Numbered from the stretch's first letter, positions 1 through 9,062 are shown. The stretch is DNA of 64,000 nucleotides from NCEH01 sp002257205 (GCF_043195105.1 NZ_JBAFWO010000002.1), one strand, 5' to 3'. The notes: generated by a model not told the origin, from the letters alone. Made by a program: numbers and translations.

Positions 1-113
1 TTGCGCTGGACGATGATCGCATTCATTCGCCGAATGAGAAATACGACGTGCGCTGCTTTCGGCAGGGCACCCGCAGTTGGGCCCGAATTCTCAGCGCATT
101 GGCGGCCGAATAA
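1..113 (+). CDS. M20-family metallopeptidase/dipeptidase, C-terminal end (partial)
   Basis: The reading frame is open from the left edge and stops at a TAA at 111-113, giving the last 36 residues of a protein that starts outside the window. The visible tail contains a DDRIHSPNEKYD stretch followed by a hydrophilic helix ending in ALAAE. An H-x-P-N-E segment near the C-terminus is characteristic of M20 (ArgE/DapE/CPG2-type) dipeptidases, where the His is a ligand of the two-metal centre. This is recognised from the motif only; the catalytic core is not in the window. A ZntB-type transporter gene starts 70 bases downstream on the same strand. Confidence 0.6.
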   Translation, partial: ALDDDRIHSPNEKYDVRCFRQGTRSWARILSALAAE

Positions 114-183
114 GACCGCGCCCGCCTTCCCCCCTTGCGCCATTTCTGGCAGGTAACGGGCGAAGCCGAGGCGGGGTGAAGCC

Positions 184-1167
184 ATGACGGATGCGGAAGC
201 CGAGGGCCTGGTCGATGCGTGGGCGTTCGATGGCAAGGGGCACGCCAGCAAGCTCAGCTGGGAGGATGTGGCGGCCGGCACATTTCCGGAGGGTGGCTTT
301 GTATGGCTGAATTTCCGTCACGTTCAGCGGCGTCCGCAGGAATGGCTGCGCACCCGGGCGGGGCTTGACACCTCGATCCTCGATGCAATGCTGGATGATG
401 AATCGCGCCCGCGCTGCTCCATGTTCGCGGATGGCGCCATGCTGGTGCTGCGGGGCATCAACCTGCATCGCAATGCCCTGCCGGAAGACCCGCTCTCGGT
501 CTATTTCTGGGTCGATGCCAAGCGGGTGATCTCGTTCCATCACGAGCCGATTTCCGCGCTTGCTGATTATGCCGATTCCTTGAGCCGGCGGCATTGCGCC
601 CACACCCAGGGCGAGATGGTGGCGGAAGTCGCCATGCGTCTCGTGGACCGGCTCGACGCCGTGGTGGCGAGCCTCATGGACGAGGCGGACGAGTTGGAAG
701 ACCTCGTGCCCGCCACCGGCGCCGGGGAGATGCTGCCCAAGCTCGCGGTGCTGCGGCGCGTCTCCATCAAGCTGCGCCGGCACATCGCGCCGCAGCGCGA
801 GGCGCTCAATCATTTCTCGCTGGAGGATGATCCCTGGATCGGCCCGAAAGACCGCAACCGCTTGCGGGATGCCGGCGACCGGGTGGCGCGCTTCACCGAA
901 GAGCTGGATTCCATCCGCGAGCGCGCATCCTTGATCCGCGACCAATTGGTGGACCGGCGGGCGGAGCAGATGAACCAATCCATGCTGGTGCTGGCGGTGG
1001 TGACCGTGGTGTTCGCGCCGCTGACGCTGATTTCCGGCCTGTTCGGCATGAATGTGGGGGGCATTCCCGGCACGCAGGATCCGGATTCCTTCTGGGTGAT
1101 CTCGGTGATCCTGGTGATGTTCGCCGCCGGCCTCGTGGTGCTGTTCCGCCGCCTCAAATGGATCTGA
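184..1167 (+). CDS. zntB: ZntB/CorA-family divalent cation transporter
   Basis: The 327-residue product has the architecture of the CorA superfamily: a large soluble N-terminal domain rich in helices, then two C-terminal membrane segments (about residues 268-289 and 303-322). The family signature G-M-N is at residues 288-290, at the end of the first membrane helix, followed by a short periplasmic loop. Members form pentameric channels in the inner membrane; ZntB members move zinc and CorA members move magnesium or cobalt. The C-terminus (FRRLKWI) looks like ZntB rather than CorA, so ZntB is preferred, but substrate cannot be read from sequence. The ATG at 184 follows a purine-rich GAGG/GGGG stretch. 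A strong hairpin terminator lies 84 bases after the stop. Confidence 0.85.
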   Translation: MTDAEAEGLVDAWAFDGKGHASKLSWEDVAAGTFPEGGFVWLNFRHVQRRPQEWLRTRAGLDTSILDAMLDDESRPRCSMFADGAMLVLRGINLHRNALPEDPLSVYFWVDAKRVISFHHEPISALADYADSLSRRHCAHTQGEMVAEVAMRLVDRLDAVVASLMDEADELEDLVPATGAGEMLPKLAVLRRVSIKLRRHIAPQREALNHFSLEDDPWIGPKDRNRLRDAGDRVARFTEELDSIRERASLIRDQLVDRRAEQMNQSMLVLAVVTVVFAPLTLISGLFGMNVGGIPGTQDPDSFWVISVILVMFAAGLVVLFRRLKWI

Positions 1168-1250
1168 GGCCGTCCCGGCGCGTTTGACGGCGCGGCGCGC
1201 CGCGCGACTTGCCTCGAAAGCGAGTCCGGCAGGCCTCGGCGCCGAAATAG

Positions 1251-1286
1251 AAAACCACCGGGCGGAGGACCGGCCCGGTGGTTTTT
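1251..1286 (+). terminator. Rho-independent terminator after zntB
   Basis: A 13-base arm beginning AAAACCACCGGGC pairs perfectly with a second arm running into a T-run (ends TTTTT at 1282-1286). The loop is about 9 bases. The position, 84 bases after the zntB stop, fits an intrinsic terminator for that gene. The A-run on the left arm means it may also serve the convergent glycosyltransferase gene. Confidence 0.8.
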
Positions 1287-1324
1287 CGTTTCTCGCGTTT
1301 CGCTCGTTCCGGGCGCTCCGTTCT

Positions 1325-1375
1325 CGCCGCGCGCTCAGTTCCGCCGCGCGCTCAGTCCCGCGGCGGGCTCACTTG
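1325..1375. repeat. Three 17-bp tandem units across the stop codon of the GT39-like gene
   Basis: Units at 1325-1341, 1342-1358 and 1359-1375. The first two differ at one base; the third is more diverged. The third unit contains the actual stop codon (TCA on the plus strand at 1369-1371, TGA on the coding strand), and the other two carry the same TCA at the same offset. The extra stops are out of frame because the unit is 17 bp. The same arrangement recurs at five other genes in the window. Confidence 0.75.
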
Positions 1376-3009
1376 CCGCCGGCAAACACGCTCGGGAAGG
1401 TGCGGCCGCGCACGTCATAGACGCGGGCATAGATTACGCCCTCGCGCTCCACCTGCACCAGCACCGGCGCCTGAACCTGGGCGCAATAGAATTCGCCCAG
1501 CATCAGCGCGAAATCCGCGCCCTGGGTATTATAAGTGGTCTCGAAGCGTGGGCCGAGCTCCACCGCCGCCGCATGGTGCGGCCCGCAGACCGCCACCTTG
1601 AACTTGCGCCCCTGGGGCAGCGAGCGGCGGTGCTCGTCCACATATTCATCCAGCTGCGCGGAGGCCTGCTTGAAGGCGAGGCCCCAGTAATCCAGCATGA
1701 ACTGACTGTCGGCGCCGCGCACACCGCCCACCAGATGATTGTAATAGGTATATTGATAAGGGTGGATCTCGGCGAATTCCACCGCCGGGAAAGCCAGCCC
1801 GATCATGAAGAGGCCGGCCACCGCCGCGCGTGCCGGCCGGCTGAACTTGACCGCCCATTGCCAGATCCAATTGCCGGCAAGTCCGCCGAGCAGCGCCAGG
1901 GCGGGGGTGACGAACACGAAATGGCGGATGCCATTGTACATCACAGGCCGGGTCACCACGGTCAGCAGGATCGGGAACGCGGCCGCCAAGAACATCAGCA
2001 GCAGGCCGGCGCGGCGCGTGCTGCTGGCCTTGCCGAAGAAAGCGGCCACGAGGGCGCCAGCGGCGCCGGACAGCGAGAGGGCGAGGAACAGTTCGGGCAT
2101 CTGCACCGCGAACAGGGTCGGCACATAGGTGCGCGGCATGTCAGGCACGAGCACGGGCCTGCCCTCATACAGCTCGCGCCAGGGCACTTCCCAGAAATTG
2201 GAATAATAAGCCAGCGCCCGCAGGGGGTTGAGCGGTTCGACCACGGCCCAGGGCCAGATCAGGCCGAGCACCAGATAGGCGAGCGGCAGGCCGAGCGCGA
2301 TCAGGCCGACGAAGCCGGCGGAGCGTTTCAGCATCGCCCTGAAGCCCATTTGGCGCCATTCGATCGCCAGCAGCAGGAGGAAGGCGAGCCCGGCATAGGC
2401 GACCGCGATCAGGCCCAGCACGCGGGTCCCAACCGCAAGACCGAGGCAGAGCCCAAACAATGTGACGGTGCGGCAGGTTGGCTTGGGATATTCGTCCAGC
2501 GCCCGCACGATGACATAGAGCAGGCCAGCCACCGCCACGGCGAAGGGCGCATCCTTCGCATTCATGAACATATGGCCGTAATAGAGCGGGCAGATCAGCA
2601 GCAGGCACAGCGCGACGAGGCCGCAGACCGGGCCGCCGAGCCGGCGCCCGGTGCGCCACACGATGGCAAAGCCGATCACACCGACAATCGCGCCCAGAAG
2701 GCGGCGGATGCTGAAAATATCGACCGCCGGCAGCCATTTGTGAATGGCCGCCGCGATCAGGTCGAAGCCGCCGCCATAATAATAGAGGTTGACGAAGGAG
2801 AACACCTTATCCTGCGTCAAGCGGGAATCGAAATATTTGTACAGCAGGTCGCCGTATTGGGAGTGGGTGAAGTCGTCCCATCCCAGTCCGTAATCCCCGA
2901 AGGTAAAGACGGCGAGCAGGAACACGGCCGCAATGAGGGCCAATGCCACGCGATCTACGCTGGACGCGGGCAGACGAAAGAGACTTGCGACTCGCATGGA
3001 AGGAAGCAT
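1369..3009 (-). CDS. GT39/ArnT-like polytopic membrane glycosyltransferase
   Basis: A polytopic inner-membrane protein of about 546 residues with some ten hydrophobic segments. It has an acidic pair (WDD, about residues 44-46) in the first extracytoplasmic loop, where GT-C fold enzymes such as PMT/ArnT (GT39) carry catalytic Asp residues, and ends in a soluble C-terminal domain. Such enzymes transfer a sugar from a polyprenyl-phosphate donor to lipid, protein or polysaccharide on the periplasmic side; acceptor and sugar are unknown here. The ATG at 3009 is chosen because an AAGAG precedes it. ATG 2997 is an alternative, and the longest open frame would need a TTG at 3078. No functional partners are adjacent. 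The stop codon sits in a tandem 17-bp repeat. Confidence 0.7.
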   Translation of the reverse strand: MLPSMRVASLFRLPASSVDRVALALIAAVFLLAVFTFGDYGLGWDDFTHSQYGDLLYKYFDSRLTQDKVFSFVNLYYYGGGFDLIAAAIHKWLPAVDIFSIRRLLGAIVGVIGFAIVWRTGRRLGGPVCGLVALCLLLICPLYYGHMFMNAKDAPFAVAVAGLLYVIVRALDEYPKPTCRTVTLFGLCLGLAVGTRVLGLIAVAYAGLAFLLLLAIEWRQMGFRAMLKRSAGFVGLIALGLPLAYLVLGLIWPWAVVEPLNPLRALAYYSNFWEVPWRELYEGRPVLVPDMPRTYVPTLFAVQMPELFLALSLSGAAGALVAAFFGKASSTRRAGLLLMFLAAAFPILLTVVTRPVMYNGIRHFVFVTPALALLGGLAGNWIWQWAVKFSRPARAAVAGLFMIGLAFPAVEFAEIHPYQYTYYNHLVGGVRGADSQFMLDYWGLAFKQASAQLDEYVDEHRRSLPQGRKFKVAVCGPHHAAAVELGPRFETTYNTQGADFALMLGEFYCAQVQAPVLVQVEREGVIYARVYDVRGRTFPSVFAGGK

Positions 3010-3254
3010 CCAACTCTTACGCTGTGCACCAGCTCCGAAAACATGACCGTCGCAGGGCAGCTTGGCCTGCGCCAACAATCACGTAACCGTGAGCGAAAGA
3101 CTATTTCTGGCGAGCGTGAGCGATGCAAGAAGTTTATGCATTGCGATGCAGCAATTATCACTGCTCGTCAAGATTGTGCTGCGTAAATCAGCTTGAAGGC
3201 AAAAGCTTGCGCGGATCTTGTGCATTCGCGGCAGAAGTTAGCCGGATATAAGAA

Positions 3255-3281
3255 AGGCCGGAGCAAACATTGCTCCGGCCT
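3255..3281 (-). terminator. Hairpin terminator downstream of sodB
   Basis: A perfect 12-bp inverted repeat (AGGCCGGAGCAA and its complement) with a 3-base loop. Read on the minus strand, the stem is followed by a T-rich stretch (TTTCTTATAT). It lies about 65 bases beyond the sodB stop, and no other minus-strand gene ends nearby. Confidence 0.75.
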
Positions 3282-3343
3282 CGTATGGCGGTATTATTTT
3301 GCGTCCTGGCGGCGTCGGTCCGAAACGCCGGACCCTGCGATGC

Positions 3344-3940
3344 TCAGGCGGCCTTGCTGTACAGCTCGGCCACATAGTCCCAATTGACCATGTGATCGAG
3401 GAAGGCCTTCAGATAGTCGGGGCGGCGATTGCGGTAGTCGATATAATAGGAATGCTCCCACACATCGACGCCGAGCAGGGGCGTACCGCCGTGAACCAGC
3501 GGGTTTTCGCCGTTCGGGGTCTTGGTGATGACGAACTTGCCGTCCACCAGCGCGAGCCAGGCCCAGCCGGAGCCGAACTGGCCGATGCCGGCGGCGGTAA
3601 AGTCTTCCCGGAATTTCTCCACGGAACCAATGTCCGCGATGATCTTCTTTTCAATCTCGCCGGGAATGGCGCCGCCGCCATTGGGCTTGAGCCACTGCCA
3701 GAAATGCAGATGGTTGTAATGCTGGGCGGCGTTGTTGAAGAGGCCGGCATTCTTGCCGAACGACCCCTTCACGACCTCCTCGAGGGATTTTCCTTCGAAT
3801 TCTGTTCCCTTTAGGAGATTATTACCGTTATTGACATACGCAAGATGATGCTTGTCGTGATGATATTCGAGCGTCTCGCGGGACATGTAGGGTGCGAGGG
3901 CGTCGTAAGAATAAGGCAGTTCGGGAAGCGTGAAAGACAT
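3344..3940 (-). CDS. sodB: Superoxide dismutase, iron type
   Basis: The 198-residue protein is the usual length of bacterial Fe/Mn superoxide dismutase and converts superoxide to peroxide and oxygen in the cytoplasm. The four metal ligands are visible: His27 in YHHDKHH, His78 in the AAQHYNH segment, Asp160 and His164 in DVWEH. The Gln just before the second ligand (Gln74 in AAQ) sits on the N-terminal side, as in iron enzymes; Mn enzymes carry it elsewhere. The ATG at 3940 is preceded by GGAG and starts the standard N-terminus (MSFTLPELPY). A longer in-frame extension to 4363 is not part of the protein. Divergent from the next gene; a strong terminator follows. Confidence 0.93.
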   Translation of the reverse strand: MSFTLPELPYSYDALAPYMSRETLEYHHDKHHLAYVNNGNNLLKGTEFEGKSLEEVVKGSFGKNAGLFNNAAQHYNHLHFWQWLKPNGGGAIPGEIEKKIIADIGSVEKFREDFTAAGIGQFGSGWAWLALVDGKFVITKTPNGENPLVHGGTPLLGVDVWEHSYYIDYRNRRPDYLKAFLDHMVNWDYVAELYSKAA

Positions 3941-4133
3941 CTGGCGTCTCCGCGTTCGGTCCGGGAGGAGTTCTACGACCCCCCCGCCGGTGACCGGGCA
4001 GGGGCGGGCGCCTGAACTGGGACCTAGATAGGCCGGGCTGGGGCGAGGGACAACAGCACATCGGGCTGAATTGTTTCTTTCTCTTTCTAATGTATGAGAC
4101 CGGGGCACGCCGGTCGTGCGTGGAGTTGAGAGA

Positions 4134-5372
4134 ATGTGGCGAATCCTGGTGGCTCTCGGTGGGCTCCTCGTGGCGGTCGGCCTTCTGGCCCTGGCGCTCG
4201 GGGCGGCGATCTTCGTTTCCAATTTCGGCAATGCGCTGATCGCCACCGGGGCGGTGAGCGTCAGCGGCGGCATCGTCGTGATCTGCATTGCCCTGGTTCT
4301 GAAGGAGGTGGCGCGCCTTAACGCGCGCTTCGACGTCCTGGAGGGCCACGCTCCCGGCGGCACCGCGCCCCTGGCGCTCGCCGACGAGCATGCCGAGCGC
4401 GAGGCCCACGAGGCCGATTACACGCCGCTCGAGGACTATGAGCCGCCGGCGCAACTGCCGCCCGCGCGGGCGCGCCTGCCGTTCGGCGATGGCGTTCCCG
4501 CGGCTGACCAGCGGCGCGGCCGCGTGCTGGATCGCACGCAGGAACGCGCCGAGGAGCCGGTGCCGGATCGCGTGGCGCTTGACCGGGCCGGCATGGAACG
4601 GGCGCTCGACCGCTCGCTGGAACGGGCGGTGGAGCAGATGCCGGAGCGCGCCGAGCGCCCCGCCTTCGAACGCCCCGCGCCGGCGGCGCGCAATCCCCTG
4701 GACCGCCCGGCGCAAGATCGTGTGCCTCAGGAGCGCCTGCCTCAGGAACGTGCAGCCGAGCGCAACCCGCTCGATCGCAACCCTCTGGATCGCAACCCCT
4801 TCGAGCGTATCCCCGCCGATCGCATGCCGCTGGGTGGAACGCCGGATCCCCTCCTGCCCGAACGCGCGGCCCCGCCGGAGCGGATGCCGCAGCCGCGTGC
4901 GCCGCAAGATCGTTCGCCTCAGGAGCGGGCGCCTGCCGAGCGCGGCCCGGCGCCACGTTCGCCGCAGGATCGCTTCCCGCCGGAACGCGCACCACAGGAG
5001 CGCGCCCCGCAGGAACGCGCGCCCCAGGAGCGCGCCCCCCAGGAGCGTGCGCCGCGTCCGCGCATCGGGTCGGACCTGCTGCCCGAGCGCGTGATGCCCG
5101 AGCGGGCGCCGGAGCGTCCGGCGGATCTGCCGCCCGCCGAGCCGGCCGCCGCGCCGCCCCTGCCGGTGCCGAACCGCCCCTACGGCGCCCCGCCGCCGCG
5201 CCGCACCGAAATGGCGGAACCGACCGTTCTCAAATCTGGCATCGTCGGCGGCATGGCCTATACGCTCTATTCCGACGGCTCGATCCAGGCGGAGCTGCCC
5301 GACGGCGTGCTGCGCTTCTCCTCGCTCCAGGAATTGCGCGACCACGTTTCCAAGACGCCGCCCGCGAACTGA
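4134..5372 (+). CDS. Membrane-anchored protein with degenerate pentapeptide repeats, function unknown
   Basis: 412 residues. The N-terminus carries two hydrophobic segments (about residues 3-25 and 35-55). A long linker follows (about residues 130-330), built of degenerate five-residue repeats of the form P-x-[DE]-R-x, such as PQERA repeated five times and NPLDR twice. At the end is a compact conserved-looking C-terminal domain of about 45 residues (roughly 365-412) beginning VLKSGIVGG and ending with the SLQELRDHV helix. I recognise that tail as recurring in Hyphomicrobiales hypothetical proteins, without a known function. ATG 4134 is chosen over an upstream GTG because GGAG lies 8 bases before it. 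The repeat-rich DNA probably expanded by slippage. A terminator follows at 5416. Confidence 0.7.
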   Translation: MWRILVALGGLLVAVGLLALALGAAIFVSNFGNALIATGAVSVSGGIVVICIALVLKEVARLNARFDVLEGHAPGGTAPLALADEHAEREAHEADYTPLEDYEPPAQLPPARARLPFGDGVPAADQRRGRVLDRTQERAEEPVPDRVALDRAGMERALDRSLERAVEQMPERAERPAFERPAPAARNPLDRPAQDRVPQERLPQERAAERNPLDRNPLDRNPFERIPADRMPLGGTPDPLLPERAAPPERMPQPRAPQDRSPQERAPAERGPAPRSPQDRFPPERAPQERAPQERAPQERAPQERAPRPRIGSDLLPERVMPERAPERPADLPPAEPAAAPPLPVPNRPYGAPPPRRTEMAEPTVLKSGIVGGMAYTLYSDGSIQAELPDGVLRFSSLQELRDHVSKTPPAN

Positions 5373-5415
5373 CCGGGCGGACCCGGCACGGATCGACATC
5401 GCGGACCCGAACAGG

Positions 5416-5446
5416 ATCCCGGATCGCCCAGCGCTCCGGGATTTTT
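5416..5446 (+). terminator. Terminator after the pentapeptide-repeat gene
   Basis: Inverted repeat ATCCCGGA / TCCGGGAT with an 11-base loop, followed immediately by a T-run (5442-5446). Located 44 bases after the stop of the upstream gene. The rest of 5447-5677 holds no convincing gene; it is the leader of the carbonic anhydrase gene. Confidence 0.75.
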
Positions 5447-5677
5447 ATGCCCTCGCCGCCGTCTTCCCGCCCTTCCGCCGCCCCTTCCGCCTGCCCCGCA
5501 ACGCTGCCGGAACCCTCGTCGACCGGATCGCGCTGCGGTGCCCAAGGGGAAGCGCCGTCGTATACCTGAAGGCGGGAAGGCTTATGCTGTCCCCATCGGG
5601 GGGCACCGCACACGTGCACAGCGCGCGGCGCCCCCCGAGGCGGGGTCCTTTCGCCCCGCGTTCCAGGGAGAAACGCC

Positions 5678-6421
5678 ATGTGCCAGAATTGTATCGACGC
5701 TCGTCTGAATCCTTCTCGCCGCCATCTGCTGAGCGGTGGGCTCGCGCTGGCGGGGCTTGCCGCGACCGCGCCGCTGTTCGGCACGGCCTTCGCGCAAGCC
5801 GCCGCCCCCGATCCGACCGCCCCCGCGCCCAATTCCATTTCGCCCGATGAGGCGCTCGGGCGGATCATGAAGGGGAATGCCCGCTATGCCGCCAACACCC
5901 GCATCAACAAGGATTATTCCGCCGGTCGCGTGGAACGCGCGCGGGCGCAATATCCCATTGCCGCGATTTTGAGCTGCGCGGATTCGCGCGTCGCACCGGA
6001 ACTCACCTTCGACCAGGGGCCGGGCCGGCTGTTCGTGGTCCGCGTCGCCGGCAATTTCGTCAATGACGATGGCCTGGCGAGCCTGGAATATGGCGTGAAG
6101 GTTTTGGGCGTGCCGCTGATCATGGTGCTCGGCCATTCCGGCTGCGGTGCGGTTTCCGCCACCATCAAGGTGATCCAGGAGGGCGTGACGCTGCCCGGGC
6201 ACCTGCCGGAACTGGTCGGCGCCATGAAGCCCGGTATCGAGGCGGCGATCGCCCGTAAGCCGAAGGATCTGCTGGCCGAGGCTACGGCCGAGAACGTGCG
6301 CTACAACACCCGCCGGCTCGCCGAGGCGAAGCCGATCATTGGCGAGATGGTGGGCGCGGGCAAAGTGAAGGTGGTCGGCGCCGTCTATGACATCTCCACC
6401 GGCCGGGTGAATTTGCTCTGA
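5678..6421 (+). CDS. Beta-class carbonic anhydrase with Tat signal
   Basis: 247 residues. The beta-class zinc site is complete: Cys100 with the Asp102/Arg104 dyad (CADSR), His153 and Cys156 (GHSGCG). The enzyme interconverts CO2 and bicarbonate. Unlike the usual cytoplasmic form, it has an N-terminal extension with twin arginines (SRRHLL at residues 13-18), a hydrophobic stretch and an AFAQA cleavage-like site near residue 40, so it is probably exported folded by the Tat system. The leader also begins with Cys-x-x-Cys (MCQNC). An AGGGAG sequence about 10 bases before ATG 5678 supports the start. It is followed by a GC-rich hairpin without a T-run (about 6434-6468) before the convergent ptrB gene. 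Confidence 0.88.
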   Translation: MCQNCIDARLNPSRRHLLSGGLALAGLAATAPLFGTAFAQAAAPDPTAPAPNSISPDEALGRIMKGNARYAANTRINKDYSAGRVERARAQYPIAAILSCADSRVAPELTFDQGPGRLFVVRVAGNFVNDDGLASLEYGVKVLGVPLIMVLGHSGCGAVSATIKVIQEGVTLPGHLPELVGAMKPGIEAAIARKPKDLLAEATAENVRYNTRRLAEAKPIIGEMVGAGKVKVVGAVYDISTGRVNLL

Positions 6422-6502
6422 GGGCCGGTGCACGGGGCGGGCGCGGCCTTTCGGGTCGCGCCGCCCCGGACCGGGGTGTGCGGTTCAGCTTAAGCACGCG
6501 CT

Positions 6503-8602
6503 TTAAGCGCGCGCCCGGTCCGTCAGCGACAAGGCGAAGACATAGGTGAGCGCCACTTCGTCCAGCCGATCGAACCGGCCGGCGGCGCCGCCGTGTCCGG
6601 CCTCCATATTGGTGCGCAGCAGCAGCGGCGCGCCGGAGGTGGCGAGGGCGCGCAGCCGCGCCACCCATTTTGCCGGCTCCCAATAGGTCACGCGCGGATC
6701 GGTGACGCCGGCCAGGGCGAAGATGGCGGGATAATCCTGCGCCGACACATTATCGACCGGCGAATAGGCGCGGATACGCTCGAACGCCGTCATGGAGGCG
6801 ATGGGATTGCCCCATTCGGGCCATTCCGGCGGGGTCAGCGGCAAGCTGTCGTCCAGCATGGTGGCCAGCACATCCACGAACGGCACTTCCGCGACGATGC
6901 CCTTGAACAGGTCCGGCCGCATATTGGCGATGGCGCCCATCAGCATGCCGCCCGCCGAGCCACCCTGCGCGACGATGCGCTCGGGCCGGGTGAAGCCGGA
7001 AGCGACCAGATGTTCGGCGGTGGCGATGAAATCGGTGAAGGTGTTGGTCTTCTTGTCGAGCTTGCCGTCGGCATACCAATGCCACCCCTTGTCCGTGCCG
7101 CCGCGCACATGGGCGATGGCATAGACGAAGCCGCGATCCACCAGCGACAGGCGATTGGTGGCAAAGCCGGCGGGAATGGTGATGCCATAGGCCCCATAGC
7201 CATACAGAAGGCAGGGGGCGGAGCCGTCGAGCGGGGTGTCGGTCCGGTAGAGCAGGGAGATGGGAATGCTCTCCCCATCCGGGGCCGGGGCGAAGATGCG
7301 GCGGGTGACATAGGCTAAGGGATCATGCCCGCTCGGCACCTCCTGGCGCTTCAGCAACGCGCGGCCGCGCGCGTGCATGTCATAGGACCACACCTCCGCG
7401 GGCGTGGTCATGGAGGCATAGGTGAAGCGCAATTCGGTGGTATCGAACAGGTAGCCGCCGTTGAGGCCGAGGGCATAGGCCTCCTCGTCGAAGGCGACGG
7501 CATGCTCCTCGCTGGAGAAGACCGCGCGGACAACGATGCGCGGCAGGCCGTTTTCCCGCTCCAGGCGCACGATGAAGCCGCGATAGGCCACATGGCTCAG
7601 GATCATCCGGCCCGGCCGGTGCGGCACCAGATCCACCCAGCACGCGCGGCCGGTGCCGTGGCTCGGGGCGGTGACCAGCTTGAAATCCTCCGCCCCGTCG
7701 GCATTGGTGAGGATGACCAGGCTGTCATTGCCGTCGAGATCGGGATGGTGCTCCACGTCATAGCGCACGCCGGTTTCGCGCGGCGCCACGCAATGGGGCT
7801 CAGGTTCCGGTAAGGCGAGGTCCAGCAGATGGACTTCCGAGGTCTCGTGATCCCCGCAGGCGATCAGGCCGAAGGCGTGCGACTGGGTCTTCCCCAGCGA
7901 CACGAAGAAGCCCTTGTCCTTCTCCTCATAGACCAGCGCGTCGCCGGCGGGGTCGGTGCCGATGCGGTGGCGATGGACAAAGGCCGGCCGATGCTCGGCA
8001 TCGCGTTTGATATAATAGAGATATTCGCCATCGTTGGACCATAGGATGTCGCCGGTGGCGCCCTCCAGGCGATCCGGCAGGTCCGCGCCGGTCGCAAGGT
8101 CGCGCACCCGGATGGTGAACAGTTCCGAGCCCTGCTCGTCCGCCGCCCAGGCGAGGCGGCGGTGGTCGCGGGTGTGGCTGTCGAGATAGAGGCGGAAATT
8201 CGGCTTGCCCTGCGCCTCCTTGTCGCCATCCAGCATCAGCTGTTCCGGGCCCTCGGGCAGCGGAACGCGGCACAGCAGGCGATGCTGCCCGCCCGCGCGG
8301 TGGCGCGAATAATAAGCGAACGCGCCATCCGGGGCGGGCACGGAGGAATCATCCTCCTTGATGCGCGCGCGCATCTCCGCCACCAGCTGGGTCTTCAGCG
8401 CCTCATGGGGGGCGAAGAAGGCGGCGGAATGGGCATTCTCCGCCTCCAGATAGGCGCGGATATCCGGCGCCAGAACCGACGGATCGCGCATGACGTGGCG
8501 CCAATTGTCGGCGCGCAGCCAGGCGTAATCGTCGGTGAGGGTGAGGCCGTGGACGACCCGCTCGGTGGGGCGGCGGTCCGCCCGCGGGGGATCAACCTGC
8601 AT
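6503..8602 (-). CDS. ptrB: Oligopeptidase B-type S9 serine peptidase
   Basis: 699 residues, the normal length for oligopeptidase B of the prolyl-oligopeptidase family. These enzymes cleave short peptides after basic residues in the cytoplasm. The N-terminal two-thirds forms the beta-propeller, and the C-terminal alpha/beta hydrolase domain has the catalytic Ser549 in GGSAGG, Asp635 in GVTDPRV and His670 in EAGHGG. The ATG at 8602 lies inside the end of msrB (11-base overlap), so the two are an operon and ptrB translation is probably coupled; no separate Shine-Dalgarno is obvious. A short imperfect duplication around the stop (6488-6512) contains a second TTAA-type stop. Confidence 0.9.
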   Translation of the reverse strand: MQVDPPRADRRPTERVVHGLTLTDDYAWLRADNWRHVMRDPSVLAPDIRAYLEAENAHSAAFFAPHEALKTQLVAEMRARIKEDDSSVPAPDGAFAYYSRHRAGGQHRLLCRVPLPEGPEQLMLDGDKEAQGKPNFRLYLDSHTRDHRRLAWAADEQGSELFTIRVRDLATGADLPDRLEGATGDILWSNDGEYLYYIKRDAEHRPAFVHRHRIGTDPAGDALVYEEKDKGFFVSLGKTQSHAFGLIACGDHETSEVHLLDLALPEPEPHCVAPRETGVRYDVEHHPDLDGNDSLVILTNADGAEDFKLVTAPSHGTGRACWVDLVPHRPGRMILSHVAYRGFIVRLERENGLPRIVVRAVFSSEEHAVAFDEEAYALGLNGGYLFDTTELRFTYASMTTPAEVWSYDMHARGRALLKRQEVPSGHDPLAYVTRRIFAPAPDGESIPISLLYRTDTPLDGSAPCLLYGYGAYGITIPAGFATNRLSLVDRGFVYAIAHVRGGTDKGWHWYADGKLDKKTNTFTDFIATAEHLVASGFTRPERIVAQGGSAGGMLMGAIANMRPDLFKGIVAEVPFVDVLATMLDDSLPLTPPEWPEWGNPIASMTAFERIRAYSPVDNVSAQDYPAIFALAGVTDPRVTYWEPAKWVARLRALATSGAPLLLRTNMEAGHGGAAGRFDRLDEVALTYVFALSLTDRARA

Positions 8603-9062
8603 CTGACGTATCGGAAGCGGGCGTCTCGTCCAGCTTGAGCGCGAGCGCGGTCCCGTTCATGCAGAACCGCAGGCCGGTGGGCTTGGGGCCATCGGGGAAG
8701 ACATGGCCGAGATGGCTGTCGCAGCGCGCGCAGCGGCTTTCCACGCGCACCATGCCGTGGGCGCGGTCCTCGTGATTGCTGACGGCGGCGGGGTCCACCG
8801 GGGCATAGAAGCTCGGCCAGCCGGTGCCAGAATCGAACTTGGTCTGCGAACTGAACAGCGGCGTGCCGCAGGCGGCGCACAGATAGGTGCCGGCGCGCTT
8901 CTCGTCCCAATAGGGGCCGGTGAAGGCGTGTTCGGTGCCCTGCTGGCGCAGCACGCGGTATTGGGCGGGGGACAGCTCCGCGCGCCATTCGGCCTCGCTC
9001 TTCACCACCTTGTCACCGGCCGGGATCGCGCTGGATGTCGGGGCTTTGGCTTCTGTGCTCAC
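8592..9062 (-). CDS. msrB: Peptide-methionine (R)-S-oxide reductase
   Basis: 156 residues. MsrB repairs the R-epimer of methionine sulfoxide in proteins. Two CxxC zinc pairs are present (Cys62/Cys65 and Cys111/Cys114), the substrate-binding region GWPSFY is intact, and the catalytic cysteine is Cys134 in RFCMN. The start is a GTG at 9062 with GGGAG seven bases upstream. The gene is first in a two-gene operon with ptrB, which overlaps its 3' end; oxidised-protein repair followed by peptide turnover is a sensible pairing. Confidence 0.92.
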   Translation of the reverse strand: MSTEAKAPTSSAIPAGDKVVKSEAEWRAELSPAQYRVLRQQGTEHAFTGPYWDEKRAGTYLCAACGTPLFSSQTKFDSGTGWPSFYAPVDPAAVSNHEDRAHGMVRVESRCARCDSHLGHVFPDGPKPTGLRFCMNGTALALKLDETPASDTSDAG

